From positions 248,001 to 312,000 of the forward strand of contig ONKO01000001.1 of the NCBI GenBank assembly GCA_900318445.1: a DNA stretch of 64,000 bases. The letters are read 5' to 3'. Shown here piece after piece: positions 55,060 through 63,765 of the stretch. The notes under the pieces are model-generated. The model worked only from the letters and a program-made list of their open reading frames with translations, had not been told where the DNA came from and did no database searches. The stretch comes from an uncultured Bacteroidales bacterium. GTDB taxonomy: Bacteria > Bacteroidota > Bacteroidia > Bacteroidales > UBA932. The position numbers and the translations under genes are program-made. Position 1 is the stretch's first letter. Each line of letters begins with the position of its first letter.

Positions 55060-55106
55060 TATAATCTGCGGAATCTGCATTTTATTTGCAAATTCCGCAG
55101 ATTATA
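55060..55106. terminator. hairpin between the GNAT remnant and the ATPase gene
   Basis: A perfect 15-bp inverted repeat (55060-55074 and 55092-55106, core AATCTGCGGAAT) with a 17-nt loop lies between convergent genes, and the A/T ends allow termination both ways. Confidence 0.7.
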
Positions 55107-55130
55107 ACTTAAATTAAACGAAAAGTGGAA

Positions 55131-56576
55131 TCAGTCAAAAAGGTCGTCCAGCGTGATTACGTTTTGGAAAGTCCCGGAGTATTCGTTGTAGACCAAACCA
55201 AAGGTAGTTACAAGGACTGGATTGATTGTACTCCGTTTAGGAATCATGGTATCAAGCCTATTGTACCTGGCGATCAGAACGCGGTCGTATGACTTGGTAA
55301 CGGTGTACTCGTCATTATAGAACTTCATTTCACACATATTGACGATGTTATCCTTACGTTCAATAATAAGGTCTATCTGGCTTCCTTCCACTTCATCGTC
55401 ACCTTTGAGGAGCCAGCTGGATTGATTGGATGACACGCCGGAAATACCAAGGGCCTTTTTTATCTTGTCAACGTGCCGAAAGCACACTTCTTCGAAAGCA
55501 AAACCGCGCCAACTGCTAATGCTCTGCGAGGTGACGTTCGTCAACCAAAAATCATTTTCCAAACGGCTATGCCCCTTGACGTATTTCAGATAGAACACAC
55601 AAAACGGATCAATCAATTTATAATGCTCATCTCTCTTTGACTGACCGAAAGGCACATATCTCATTACAAAATCGCTGGCGACGAGAGCATTCAACATTTT
55701 CGAGAGCAGTCCATTATCGCCCAGTTTCGTTTTGTCAATAATATCTTTTCTGGAGTAACCACATCTGCGTCCGGCAAGAAGTTCGACAATCTTTTTCATC
55801 TCTTCAGGATTGCTGAATACGGACGAGAACAGGCGGTCATACTCTCCACCAAGTACACGCTCGTTGGAAAAGAATATACTATCAATGTTTTGAGCAAGAC
55901 TGTAACCTTTTGTAAAATACTGTAGATAGTAAGGGATGCCGCCAAAGACCATATTGCTTTGTACGATATCATAGCGGGATAAATGCACACCGTTGTTTTT
56001 GAAAAACAACTCGCATTCTCTTAACGTAAATGGGGAGAGTTTGATTTCGCGCGTAACACGCCCATAAAGTCCCCCGTGATTGTTGATCAAGTTATCTTGA
56101 ATCCAGGAAGTGGCGCTCCCGCAAACAACAACCATTATATTGTCCCTGTGGCAGGCCCACGTGTTCCAGAATCCCTCGAAGGCAGTTATGAATTTGGATC
56201 TGGGAGTATCCAGCCACGGGAGTTCATCCAAAAAAATGACTTGACGGGTTCCGTTATCAATGCTCTGAAGCCACTGTTCCAGCATGAAGAAGGCTTCGAG
56301 CCAGGATGCTGGCCGATGACTTTTTTTCATTCCATGCAGCAACAATGACTGGTAAAAATGCTGAAGTTGGTCTGACAACATATTGGCATTGCCGTCCTCA
56401 TCTACAGGAGATAATCCTGCATGCCGGAATGTAATAAGCCCTTTCAAGGCCTCGTCAACAAGGAATGTTTTTCCGACTCGCCTCCTTCCATATACTGCTA
56501 CCAATTGGGCTTTATTACTAAGAAAGAGGTCGTTAAGCTCCTGTATTTCTTTGTCTCGACCGATGATTGTCTTCAT
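55131..56576 (-). CDS. AAA ATPase of the ATPase_2/DUF234 family
   Basis: Residues ~1-230 are an archaeal-type P-loop ATPase with Walker A VYGRRRVGKTFLVDE and Walker B QVIFLDELPWLDTPRS. The middle has a winged-helix-like segment (GYSRKDIIDKTKLGDNGLLSKML), and the C-terminus a nuclease-like fold with SQIDLIIERKDNIVNMCEMKFY (D-x-n-ExK pattern, DUF234). Members are common in Bacteroidales with unproven roles. The ATG at 56576 gives MKTIIGRDKEIQEL. Base composition is clearly more AT-rich than the neighbours, so it was probably acquired. Confidence 0.85.
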   Translation of the reverse strand: MKTIIGRDKEIQELNDLFLSNKAQLVAVYGRRRVGKTFLVDEALKGLITFRHAGLSPVDEDGNANMLSDQLQHFYQSLLLHGMKKSHRPASWLEAFFMLEQWLQSIDNGTRQVIFLDELPWLDTPRSKFITAFEGFWNTWACHRDNIMVVVCGSATSWIQDNLINNHGGLYGRVTREIKLSPFTLRECELFFKNNGVHLSRYDIVQSNMVFGGIPYYLQYFTKGYSLAQNIDSIFFSNERVLGGEYDRLFSSVFSNPEEMKKIVELLAGRRCGYSRKDIIDKTKLGDNGLLSKMLNALVASDFVMRYVPFGQSKRDEHYKLIDPFCVFYLKYVKGHSRLENDFWLTNVTSQSISSWRGFAFEEVCFRHVDKIKKALGISGVSSNQSSWLLKGDDEVEGSQIDLIIERKDNIVNMCEMKFYNDEYTVTKSYDRVLIARYNRLDTMIPKRSTINPVLVTTFGLVYNEYSGTFQNVITLDDLFD

Positions 56577-56650
56577 ACATTTATGCATCTTATTGTGCTG
56601 TAAATATAGCAAAAACATTAATTCCAGCAAAATAAAACGGTAAAATCCTT

Positions 56651-57007
56651 TTGTGTATGAAACGCAAAACTCTCAGAATCTGCTATTTGGTATTAGAATG
56701 TCTGTTGGAACCCCATATCTGGATTGACAGCCATGTGTCTTCACTTTCGCCATATACAGATTGGATTCGGGAGATTTACAATAGCGGGCACGACTGGACG
56801 GCAGCGGTGGTCGAAGGCGCTACAAAGAACGATATCCCAAGCAGGCGAAGGCCTGTGACGGTTGGGACGATTCCACTTTCCTGGACCGGAAAACTAAGAG
56901 AACTCAAAGAGAAAAATAAGAGAACTTCGAGTGTAATAAGAGAAAAAATAAGAGAAAGCCGCCCTCCAGAAGAATCATTTGACTTCTCTTGGTTGTGGGT
57001 AACTTGA
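56651..57007 (+). CDS. hypothetical fragment ending in the 61-bp repeat
   Basis: This 118-residue frame starts MCMKRKTLRI and has no recognised domain; its last codons (DFSWLWVT) are translated from the right copy of the 61-bp direct repeat, so the natural C-terminus is probably lost. It is AT-rich like the ATPase gene and diverges from it. It may be a gene relic and not an intact gene. Confidence 0.35.
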   Translation: MCMKRKTLRICYLVLECLLEPHIWIDSHVSSLSPYTDWIREIYNSGHDWTAAVVEGATKNDIPSRRRPVTVGTIPLSWTGKLRELKEKNKRTSSVIREKIRESRPPEESFDFSWLWVT

Positions 57008-57041
57008 CATTTTAGGTCAAGTTACCGTCAAAAAAGGCCTT
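56981..57041. repeat. 61-bp direct repeat, right copy
   Basis: Exact 61-bp match of 54176-54236 in the same orientation, 2.8 kb apart. Together the copies frame the small gene, the GNAT remnant, the ATPase and the hypothetical fragment. Confidence 0.9.
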
Positions 57042-57188
57042 GTTATGCTGGCGTTTTGTTCGTATCTTCGCGTCGCGAATGAAACGAGTACTTCGCAGTG
57101 TCCTTCCTCCCGGTTGACAAAAGGAAGGAGTACCAGATCCGTCAGACGCTACTTGCTAGAAAGAGCAGAATCAAATAAAATCGAATAA

Positions 57189-57575
57189 ATGAAAAGAACG
57201 CTTTACTTTTTTTTGGTCGCTTTTGCCACCTTATATGCCTCGCAAAATGTTTTTGCTCAGACGAATAAGGCCTTTAAGAAGGGATATCGTGGTTCCGTAG
57301 GGGTGAGTACCGGTGTTGCTGGTGGAACTATGCAGAAAGGTTTTTTTACGGTCGCCAATGGAGCCAACGCTAAGGATCAGCTGAAGCCGTCCGAGTTTAT
57401 TCGTCTCTCGACGGTCCACGGTTATCAGCTGGGGAATGGTGTTTTCCTTGGAATGGGCCTTGGATGGGATTTTGAACTACTGGAAGAAATGCAGTATGGT
57501 TCGGTTTTCGCCGATATAAAGTATAATCTGGTTGACGCCTCCGCGAGTCCTTTTATCGAGGGCAGAACCGGATAG
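57189..57575 (+). pseudogene. truncated outer-membrane beta-barrel gene
   Basis: A signal peptide (MKRTLYFFLVAFATLYASQNVFAQ) leads to barrel-like strands (GYRGSVGVSTGVAGG, GNGVFLGMGLGWDF) but the frame stops after SPFIEGRTG, about 128 residues in. Related barrels continue with four or more strands. The 3' part appears deleted at the junction with the carboxylesterase remnant. Confidence 0.6.
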
Positions 57576-57644
57576 TATTATTATACCACGAAGCAATTCT
57601 TCTTCTCGGTAGCGTACATCTTTTAGGTGTCGCATGGTTTTGTT

Positions 57645-57688
57645 CAATGAGCAACGCGCTAAAACGGACTTTAGCGCGTTGCTCGTTG
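57645..57688. other. long perfect palindrome
   Basis: GAGCAACGCGCTAAA (57649-57663) and its reverse complement (57670-57684) flank a 6-nt loop, and four more pairs (one G-T) extend it to 57645-57688. It lies inside the relic area between the truncated barrel and the esterase fragment and could end transcription both ways. Confidence 0.7.
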
Positions 57689-57744
57689 CATTTGTTGCAA
57701 TGAATAACACGGAAACTTGCCAAATTGCGCGTTGGACGTTGCAG

Positions 57745-57876
57745 TTGGCAGGTTTCCGGATTGTACACTTCCCACTTGAAGCGCTTGGTGTCCGGGACGC
57801 CGTTCCGGGCAAAGGAGACCCACTCGTCGCTCATGAAGTCGGCCAGTTTGTAGGCGCTCTTGTCGCAGCCCACCAT
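57745..57876 (-). pseudogene. carboxylesterase type B C-terminal remnant
   Basis: The minus strand encodes YKLADFMSDEWVSFARNG followed by FKWEVYNPETC, the typical end region of type B carboxylesterases (LADxMSDxWxxFARTGxP). The rest of the ~500-residue enzyme is absent. It directly abuts the duplicated guaA end at 57877, so the deletion or insertion joint is there. Confidence 0.7.
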
Positions 57877-57933
57877 AACCGCGTCGTTTACGACATCTCG
57901 TCCAAACCGCCGGCAACTATCGAGTGGGAATAA
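57877..57933 (+). repeat. duplicate of the guaA 3' end, right island boundary
   Basis: Encodes [18 protein letters not shown] and stop, like the end of guaA (DVSSK there). 55 of 57 bases match 54101-54157. It lies on the + strand while purF runs over it on the - strand. Confidence 0.9.
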
Positions 57934-59294
57934 ATATCCGTAGGATATTCACAGTTGAAGCAGGCAAGGCACATTCCGGTGTTTCTGCCTGCTTTTTTCA
58001 GGCCCTCTTCGGAGATGAAGGCAAGGGTGTCGGCGCCGATGAAACGGCACACTTCGTCCACGTTTTTGCTGGCCGAAATGAGCTCCTTGCGGGACGAGAT
58101 GTCTACGCCGTAGTAGCAGGGATTCTTGAGCGGCGGACTGGTGATGCGCATGTGAATCTCTGCGGCACCGGCTTCGCGGAGCATCTGGATAAGCTTTCCG
58201 GAGGTGGTGCCGCGCACGATGGAATCGTCAATCACCACCAGGCGTTTGCCTTTGATGAGGGATGTAACCGGTGAGAGTTTCATGCGAACACCGTTCAGGC
58301 GCATATCCTGCGTGGGTTGGATGAAGGTACGGGCCACGTAGGCATTCTTCACCAGGCCCATTTCCATGGGAATGCCGCTTTCCTCGGAGTAGCCGATGGC
58401 AGCGCTGAGGCCGGAGTCCGGCACGCCGATTACCATATCGGCCTCCACGGGGCTTTCCCGATACAGGAGCTTTCCGGTTTCCTTTCGGAAAGCGTGTACG
58501 TTGATGCCGTCTATGTCGCTGTCGGGGCGGGCAAAGTAGATATATTCCATGGCGCAGGTGGCGCGGCGCATGCCGGGGGAGTAGGAGAAACGCTCCATTC
58601 CTTTTTTCGAGAGTTTTACAATTTCTCCGGGCTTTACGTCGCGAAGCTCCTTTGCCCCCAGCGCATACAGGGCGCAGGTTTCACTGGCAGCAGCATAACC
58701 GTCGGCCAATCGGCCCACCGAAAGCGGCCGAAGGCCGTACTTGTCGCGGCAGGCGTAGAGGGCGTCGCGCGTGAGCACCAGGAAAGAGAACGCGCCGTCC
58801 ACCTGGCTCAGGACGCGGGCGAGGATTTGCGCGTTGACATCGGCCCCCATCTTCAGGGACTCGCCGATGAGCGCCCCGAAGAGCTCGCTGTCGGTGGAGG
58901 AGGAGAAGAGCACGCCGCGGGCCGACAGGGCTGCCGTCAGCTCGCGGGCGTTGACGATGTTCCCGTTGTGGGCCGTGGCATAGGCGCCGCTCTGCCGGCG
59001 GAAGACAAACGGCTGCACGTTCTCTACTCCGTTGCCGCCGAAGGTTCCGTAGCGCACGTGGCCGATGGCGTTCGCGCCTTCCCAGGCACTGGCCTTCCCT
59101 TCCGGAAAGACGGCCGATACCAGCCCAAGGCCCTTCTCCAGGGTTATTTCTCCGTTTTTGTCGGCATAGGCGATTCCGCATCCTTCCTGGCCGCGATGCT
59201 GCAGGAAAGTGAGGCCTGTCCTGACGATGCCGGCGGCTCCCGGGACGCCGAAGACGCCCATGACGCCGCACTCTTCGTGAATCTGGGAGGTCAT
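57888..59294 (-). CDS. purF: amidophosphoribosyltransferase
   Basis: PurF makes phosphoribosylamine from PRPP and glutamine, the first purine step. Start MTSQIHEECGVMGVFG at 59294 places the catalytic Cys after a short propeptide. QHRGQEGCGIAY, the PRPP loop LVVIDDSIVRGTTSG and four Fe-S-type cysteines (ATCAMEYIYF, NPCYYGVD, GMCLACF) match the B. subtilis-like class. The normal end YPTDIY is followed by 13 extra residues encoded on the opposite strand of the guaA duplicate. It starts 1 nt after the pyrG stop. Confidence 0.94.
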   Translation of the reverse strand: MTSQIHEECGVMGVFGVPGAAGIVRTGLTFLQHRGQEGCGIAYADKNGEITLEKGLGLVSAVFPEGKASAWEGANAIGHVRYGTFGGNGVENVQPFVFRRQSGAYATAHNGNIVNARELTAALSARGVLFSSSTDSELFGALIGESLKMGADVNAQILARVLSQVDGAFSFLVLTRDALYACRDKYGLRPLSVGRLADGYAAASETCALYALGAKELRDVKPGEIVKLSKKGMERFSYSPGMRRATCAMEYIYFARPDSDIDGINVHAFRKETGKLLYRESPVEADMVIGVPDSGLSAAIGYSEESGIPMEMGLVKNAYVARTFIQPTQDMRLNGVRMKLSPVTSLIKGKRLVVIDDSIVRGTTSGKLIQMLREAGAAEIHMRITSPPLKNPCYYGVDISSRKELISASKNVDEVCRFIGADTLAFISEEGLKKAGRNTGMCLACFNCEYPTDIYSHSIVAGGLDEMS

Positions 59295-59295
59295 A

Positions 59296-60891
59296 TTACA
59301 GGTTGGCGACAAAGTCCATGAACAGCGGGTGCGGGTTCAGCACCGTGGAAGAATACTCCGGGTGGAACTGCGTGCCGATGAACCATTTCAGCGAGGGTAC
59401 TTCCACAATCTCCACCAGGTTGCTCTTGGGGTTGCGGCCGGTGCAGAGCATGCCGGCTTTCTCGAAGCGGTCCAGGTAGTCGTTGTTGAACTCGTAGCGG
59501 TGGCGGTGACGCTCGCGGATGCTTTCTGTTCCGTAGATTCCGATGACCTTGCTGCCGGGCTCCAGCGAGCAGGGGTAGGCGCCGAGGCGCATGGTGCCGC
59601 CCAGCTGGCTCAGGGCCTTCTGGCTTTCCATGAGGTCTATCACGTTGTGCGCGGTGTCGGGGTTGATTTCCGCGCTGTTGGCGTCTTTGTAGCCCAGTAC
59701 GTTCCGGGCATACTCGATCACCATCATCTGCATGCCCAGGCAAATGCCGAAGGTGGGGATGTTGTGGGTGCGGGTGTAGGTGATGGCGGTCATCTTGCCC
59801 TCGGTTCCGCGGGAGCCGAAGCCCGGGCAGATAATGACTCCGTTAAAGGGCGAAAGGGTTTCCTCGACGTTTTCCTCGGTGAGGTTCTCGCTGTTGACGT
59901 AGGTGATATCCACTTTCTTCCCTGTGTGGATGCCGGCAATGTGAAGGCTCTCGCGGATGCTTTTGTAGGCATCCTGGAGGTCATATTTGCCCACCAGGCC
60001 CACTTTCACGACGTCCTTGAGCCCCTTTTCTTTCTTTACGAAGTCTTCCCACTGGGCCAGGGACTGCTCGTGGCCTTCCAGGTGCTCCATGCCAAACTTG
60101 GCCAGGATGGACTTGTCCAGGCCCTGCTTGTGCATGTTGAGCGGAACCTCATAAATGCTGGGAAGGTCTTCGCTCTGCACCACGCAGCCGGGGGCCACGT
60201 TGCAGAAGGCGGCTACCTTCTGGAGAATGTCCTGCCTGAGGTGTCTTTCGGTTCTGAGGATGAGGATGTCGGGCTGGATGCCCAGGCTCTGCAGCTCCTT
60301 TACCGAGTGCTGCGTGGGCTTGGTTTTCACTTCTCCTGCGGCCCTCAGGTAGGGTACGTAGGTGAGGTGGATGCAAAGGGAGTCGTTACCCAGTTCCCAT
60401 CTCAGCTGACGGATGGCTTCCAGGAAGGGGGCACTCTCGATGTCGCCGATGGTACCGCCGATTTCGGTGATGATGAAGTCGAACTCGCCTTTAAGGGAGT
60501 TGGCCTTGATGCGGTCCTTGATCTCGTTGGTGATGTGGGGAACTACCTGGATGGTTTTACCCAGGTAGTCTCCGCGGCGCTCCTTGTCAATCACGGCCTG
60601 GTACACTTTACCCGTGGTGACAGAGTTGTTCACGGTGGTACGGATGCCGGTGAAGCGTTCATAGTGCCCCAGGTCCAGGTCGGTTTCCACGCCGTCCTCG
60701 GTGACGTAGCACTCTCCGTGCTCGTATGGGTTCAGGGTGCCGGGGTCTATATTGATATAAGGGTCAAACTTCTGAATGGTAACCTTATAGCCGCAGGTTT
60801 GCAGCAGGCGGCCAATGCTGGAAGAAATAATACCCTTCCCAAGCGACGAGACTACACCTCCCGTCACAAAAATGAATTTTGCCGATTTCAT
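59296..60891 (-). CDS. pyrG: CTP synthase
   Basis: PyrG converts UTP to CTP with glutamine and ATP. The 531-residue protein has the synthetase domain KFIFVTGGVVSSLGKGI and the glutaminase domain with GICLGMQMM (nucleophile Cys) and GTQFHPEYSS. It lies 4 nt after glnN and 1 nt before purF, so the three form an operon centred on glutamine nitrogen. Confidence 0.96.
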   Translation of the reverse strand: MKSAKFIFVTGGVVSSLGKGIISSSIGRLLQTCGYKVTIQKFDPYINIDPGTLNPYEHGECYVTEDGVETDLDLGHYERFTGIRTTVNNSVTTGKVYQAVIDKERRGDYLGKTIQVVPHITNEIKDRIKANSLKGEFDFIITEIGGTIGDIESAPFLEAIRQLRWELGNDSLCIHLTYVPYLRAAGEVKTKPTQHSVKELQSLGIQPDILILRTERHLRQDILQKVAAFCNVAPGCVVQSEDLPSIYEVPLNMHKQGLDKSILAKFGMEHLEGHEQSLAQWEDFVKKEKGLKDVVKVGLVGKYDLQDAYKSIRESLHIAGIHTGKKVDITYVNSENLTEENVEETLSPFNGVIICPGFGSRGTEGKMTAITYTRTHNIPTFGICLGMQMMVIEYARNVLGYKDANSAEINPDTAHNVIDLMESQKALSQLGGTMRLGAYPCSLEPGSKVIGIYGTESIRERHRHRYEFNNDYLDRFEKAGMLCTGRNPKSNLVEIVEVPSLKWFIGTQFHPEYSSTVLNPHPLFMDFVANL

Positions 60892-60895
60892 TGTC

Positions 60896-63079
60896 TTAGT
60901 TGATGAAGAGAATCTCGCGGTACTTGGGCAGCGGCCAAAGGGCGTTGTCGGTGATTTCTTCCAGTTTGTCGATGCTCTCGCGGAGGGTTCTGAGGATATC
61001 GGCGGCTTTCTCCGCGGCTACGGCCTTGGCGTAGGAGTCTTCCTTGGATTCGGCTGCTTTCCGGGCGTCGTTCAGTTTATCGGCCCGCTCCTTGATTTCG
61101 GAGAGCAGGGCGGCGCATTCCCGGATGAGGGTGGTCTGCGTGGCGGCGAGGGTTTCGTAGTCCTGGGGGAAGTTCTGGCGCATGAGGTCGAGGTCCTCGA
61201 GGAGGCGGCGCTGGTATTCCATGCCGGCGGGCATCACGTGGTTGATGGCCATTCTCACGGCCATGCGGGCCTCGATGAGCACTTTGGTGGAGTAGGTGTC
61301 CCACTTTACCTCGTTACGGGCTTCCAGTTCCTTTTTGCTGTAGATGCCCAGCTGGGTGAACATGTCCACGGAAGCGGGGGCGGTGAACTGACAGAATATC
61401 TTGGGAACGCTGTTCTCTACGTCCAGGCCGCGCTTTTTAGCTTCTTTCTTCCAGGCGTCGCTGTAGCCGTTGCCTTCGAAGCAGATGGTGTCCAGTACAG
61501 AGGCTATGAGGGGTTTGAGGGTGTCCATGACGGCCACTTCCAGGGTCTTGCCTTCATTGAGCGCTTTGTCTACATCGGCCTTGAAGGCGGTGAGCTGCTG
61601 GGCCACGGCGGCGCTGAGGACCGTGAGGGCACCGGCGCAGTTGGCGCTGGAGCCCACTGCACGGAACTCGAAGCGGTTGCCGGTGAAGGCGAAGGGGGAG
61701 GTGCGGTTGCGGTCCGTATTGTCCACGAAGATCTCGGGGATTTCCACGGCTACGCGGCGGCCTTTCTTGCCGGCGATGACGATGGGGGTGTCGGAGGGGA
61801 CTTCGAGGAGTTTGCGAAGGACGTCGGTCATGGTCTGGCCCAGGAAGGCCGATACAATGGCGGGCGGGGCTTCCTGAGCGCCCAGACGGTGGGCGTTGTT
61901 GGCGCTGGCTACGCTGGCCTTGAGAAGGCCGTTGTGCTTCTGGACGGCGGCGAGGACGTTCACGAAGAAGGTGACGAACTGGAGGTTGCTCCTGGCGTCC
62001 TTGCCGGGGTTGAGGAGGCCCACTCCGGTGTCGGTGCCCAGGGACCAGTTGTTGTGCTTGCCGCTTCCGTTGATGCCCTCGAAGGGCTTTTCGTGGAAGA
62101 GCACTACAAAGCCATGCTTGCGGGCGATGCGGGTCATGGCGTTCATGATCATCTGGTTGTGGTCGTTGGCCAGGTTGGCTTCTTCGTATACGGGGGCCAT
62201 CTCAAACTGGTTGGGGGCTACCTCGTTGTGGCGGGTCTTGAGCGGAATGCCCAGTTTGTAGCCGGCGGTTTCCACGTCTTTCATGAAGGCGGTGACGCGG
62301 GAAGGGATGGCGCCGAAGTAGTGGTCGCTCAGCTGCTGATTCTTGGAGGAGGAGTGGCCCATGAGGGTGCGGCCGGTGAGCATGAGGTCCGGGCGGGCGG
62401 CGAAGAGGTCTTCGTCTACCAGGAAGTATTCCTGTTCCCAGCCCAGGAAGGAGTACACGCGCTTCACTTTGGGATCGAAGAGCTGGCACACGGGAACGGC
62501 TGCGTCGTTTACGGCCTTGAGGGCCTTCTTGAGAGGGGTCTTATAGTCCAGTGCTTCTCCGGTGTAGGAGATGAAGACGGAGGGGATGCACAGGGTGTCG
62601 TCCTGGATGAATACGGGGGAGGAGGGGTCCCAGGCGGTGTAGCCGCGGGCTTCGAAGGTGGCGCGGATACCGCCGTTGGGGAAGGAGGAGGCGTCGGGCT
62701 CCTGCTGAACCAGGGATTTTCCGTCGAACTGTTCAATCACGCTGCCTTCGCCGTCGGGGTTCATGAAGGAGTCGTGTTTTTCTGCCGTGCCCTCGGTGAG
62801 GGGCTGGAACCAGTGGGTGACATGGGTGGCGCCGTGCTCCAGGGCCCAGACCTTCATGCCTTCGGCTACTTTGTCGGCGGTGGCGGCGTCCAAGGGTACA
62901 CCTTCATCGATGCAACGGGTGAGCTGGGCATAGGTTTTACTGTCCAGATACTTGCGCATGTTGCTGCGTCCGAAGACGAGAGAACCAAAATAATCGGAAG
63001 GTTTACCAGCAGGAGTTTCTGTGACGACAGCCTTCTTTTTGAAGGCTTCCTGCACGACGTCGAATCTGAGATTTCCCAT
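60896..63079 (-). CDS. glnN: glutamine synthetase type III
   Basis: GSIII joins ammonia to glutamate and is characteristic of Bacteroides relatives. The 727-residue length, the DYFGSLVFGRSNMRKYL start, SFLGWEQEYFLVDEDLF, KTRHNEVAPNQFEMAP, and SGKHNNWSLGTDTG identify it. The start MGNLRFDVVQEAF at 63079 is preferred over one nine codons upstream. A near-consensus -7 box (CATCTTTG, 63104-63111) lies upstream. The product feeds PyrG and PurF. Confidence 0.95.
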   Translation of the reverse strand: MGNLRFDVVQEAFKKKAVVTETPAGKPSDYFGSLVFGRSNMRKYLDSKTYAQLTRCIDEGVPLDAATADKVAEGMKVWALEHGATHVTHWFQPLTEGTAEKHDSFMNPDGEGSVIEQFDGKSLVQQEPDASSFPNGGIRATFEARGYTAWDPSSPVFIQDDTLCIPSVFISYTGEALDYKTPLKKALKAVNDAAVPVCQLFDPKVKRVYSFLGWEQEYFLVDEDLFAARPDLMLTGRTLMGHSSSKNQQLSDHYFGAIPSRVTAFMKDVETAGYKLGIPLKTRHNEVAPNQFEMAPVYEEANLANDHNQMIMNAMTRIARKHGFVVLFHEKPFEGINGSGKHNNWSLGTDTGVGLLNPGKDARSNLQFVTFFVNVLAAVQKHNGLLKASVASANNAHRLGAQEAPPAIVSAFLGQTMTDVLRKLLEVPSDTPIVIAGKKGRRVAVEIPEIFVDNTDRNRTSPFAFTGNRFEFRAVGSSANCAGALTVLSAAVAQQLTAFKADVDKALNEGKTLEVAVMDTLKPLIASVLDTICFEGNGYSDAWKKEAKKRGLDVENSVPKIFCQFTAPASVDMFTQLGIYSKKELEARNEVKWDTYSTKVLIEARMAVRMAINHVMPAGMEYQRRLLEDLDLMRQNFPQDYETLAATQTTLIRECAALLSEIKERADKLNDARKAAESKEDSYAKAVAAEKAADILRTLRESIDKLEEITDNALWPLPKYREILFIN

Positions 63080-63180
63080 ATGATTTGTAATCAATACGGG
63101 ATACAAAGATGGCGCATTTTCGCGGGATATGCAAATTTTTTAATATGTCTTTGTTTACTTTTGACAGGGGCGTTTGCCCC

Positions 63181-63675
63181 CTAAAAAGCATAGACAATAA
63201 TATAGAACAGCATCACGCCCGCACAGGTGAGTTTGAGCCCCGTTCCAAAGATGAATCCCAAGAACGCCCCGAAGGCCGACTTGAGCGAAGTGGCCGTGTC
63301 CTTCCCACCCATGAGGAGTTCTGCCAGGAAGGCGCCGGCAAGCGAGCCCAGAATCATGCCCACGGGGGGATAGATAAGTCCTACGAAGAGGCCGCCGATA
63401 GCGCCCCAGCTTCCGTATTTGCTCCCCCCCGTGAGTTTGGTGAAATAGGCCGGCACCACGTAGTCCAGCAGGCTCACCACCAGCACAATCCCCAGCCATA
63501 TCAGCAGAAGGGATGTGCTCATGGGCTCTCCGGCACTGTTGGCCCCGCTGCCCCAGATATACAGGATGGCCAGCCCCACCCAACTGAGCGGCGGCCCCGG
63601 CAGTGCAGGCGCCACCGACCCGATGATGCCCACAACGCCCAGCACAATGGCGATAATGGCAATGAACGTTTCCAT
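63181..63675 (-). CDS. DUF456-family membrane protein
   Basis: The 164-residue protein has about four hydrophobic segments with the family pattern VGIIGSVAPALPGPPLSWVGL and GGLFVGLIYPPVGMILGSLAGAFLAELL. The function of DUF456 is not established; the Gly-rich repeats recall glycine-zipper membrane packing. It stands alone between glnN and the repeat at 63724. Confidence 0.85.
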   Translation of the reverse strand: METFIAIIAIVLGVVGIIGSVAPALPGPPLSWVGLAILYIWGSGANSAGEPMSTSLLLIWLGIVLVVSLLDYVVPAYFTKLTGGSKYGSWGAIGGLFVGLIYPPVGMILGSLAGAFLAELLMGGKDTATSLKSAFGAFLGFIFGTGLKLTCAGVMLFYIIVYAF

Positions 63676-63723
63676 ACGCTTTCTGTTTATGCCGTAAATA
63701 TAGCCAATTTCTGGTGATTATCC

Positions 63724-63755
63724 GAACCTGCGCCATCCATTGCTGAACCTGCGCC
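63724..63755. repeat. GAACCTGCGCC repeat, copy C
   Basis: Two GAACCTGCGCC cores at 63724-63734 and 63745-63755 are exactly 21 bp apart, the same core and period as at 42983-43060. It fills the gap between the DUF456 gene and the aminopeptidase gene. Confidence 0.75.
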
Positions 63756-63765
63756 AGAAGAGAAC

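Noticed and set aside
54655-55080. N-terminal extension of the small island protein to 240 aa
   Set aside because: The extension is antisense to the GNAT remnant, Ser/Pro/Arg-rich and crosses a better promoter and start.
59329-63184. 524- and 789-residue frames opposite pyrG and glnN
   Set aside because: Shadows of two well-defined enzymes; composition is biased and there is no motif.
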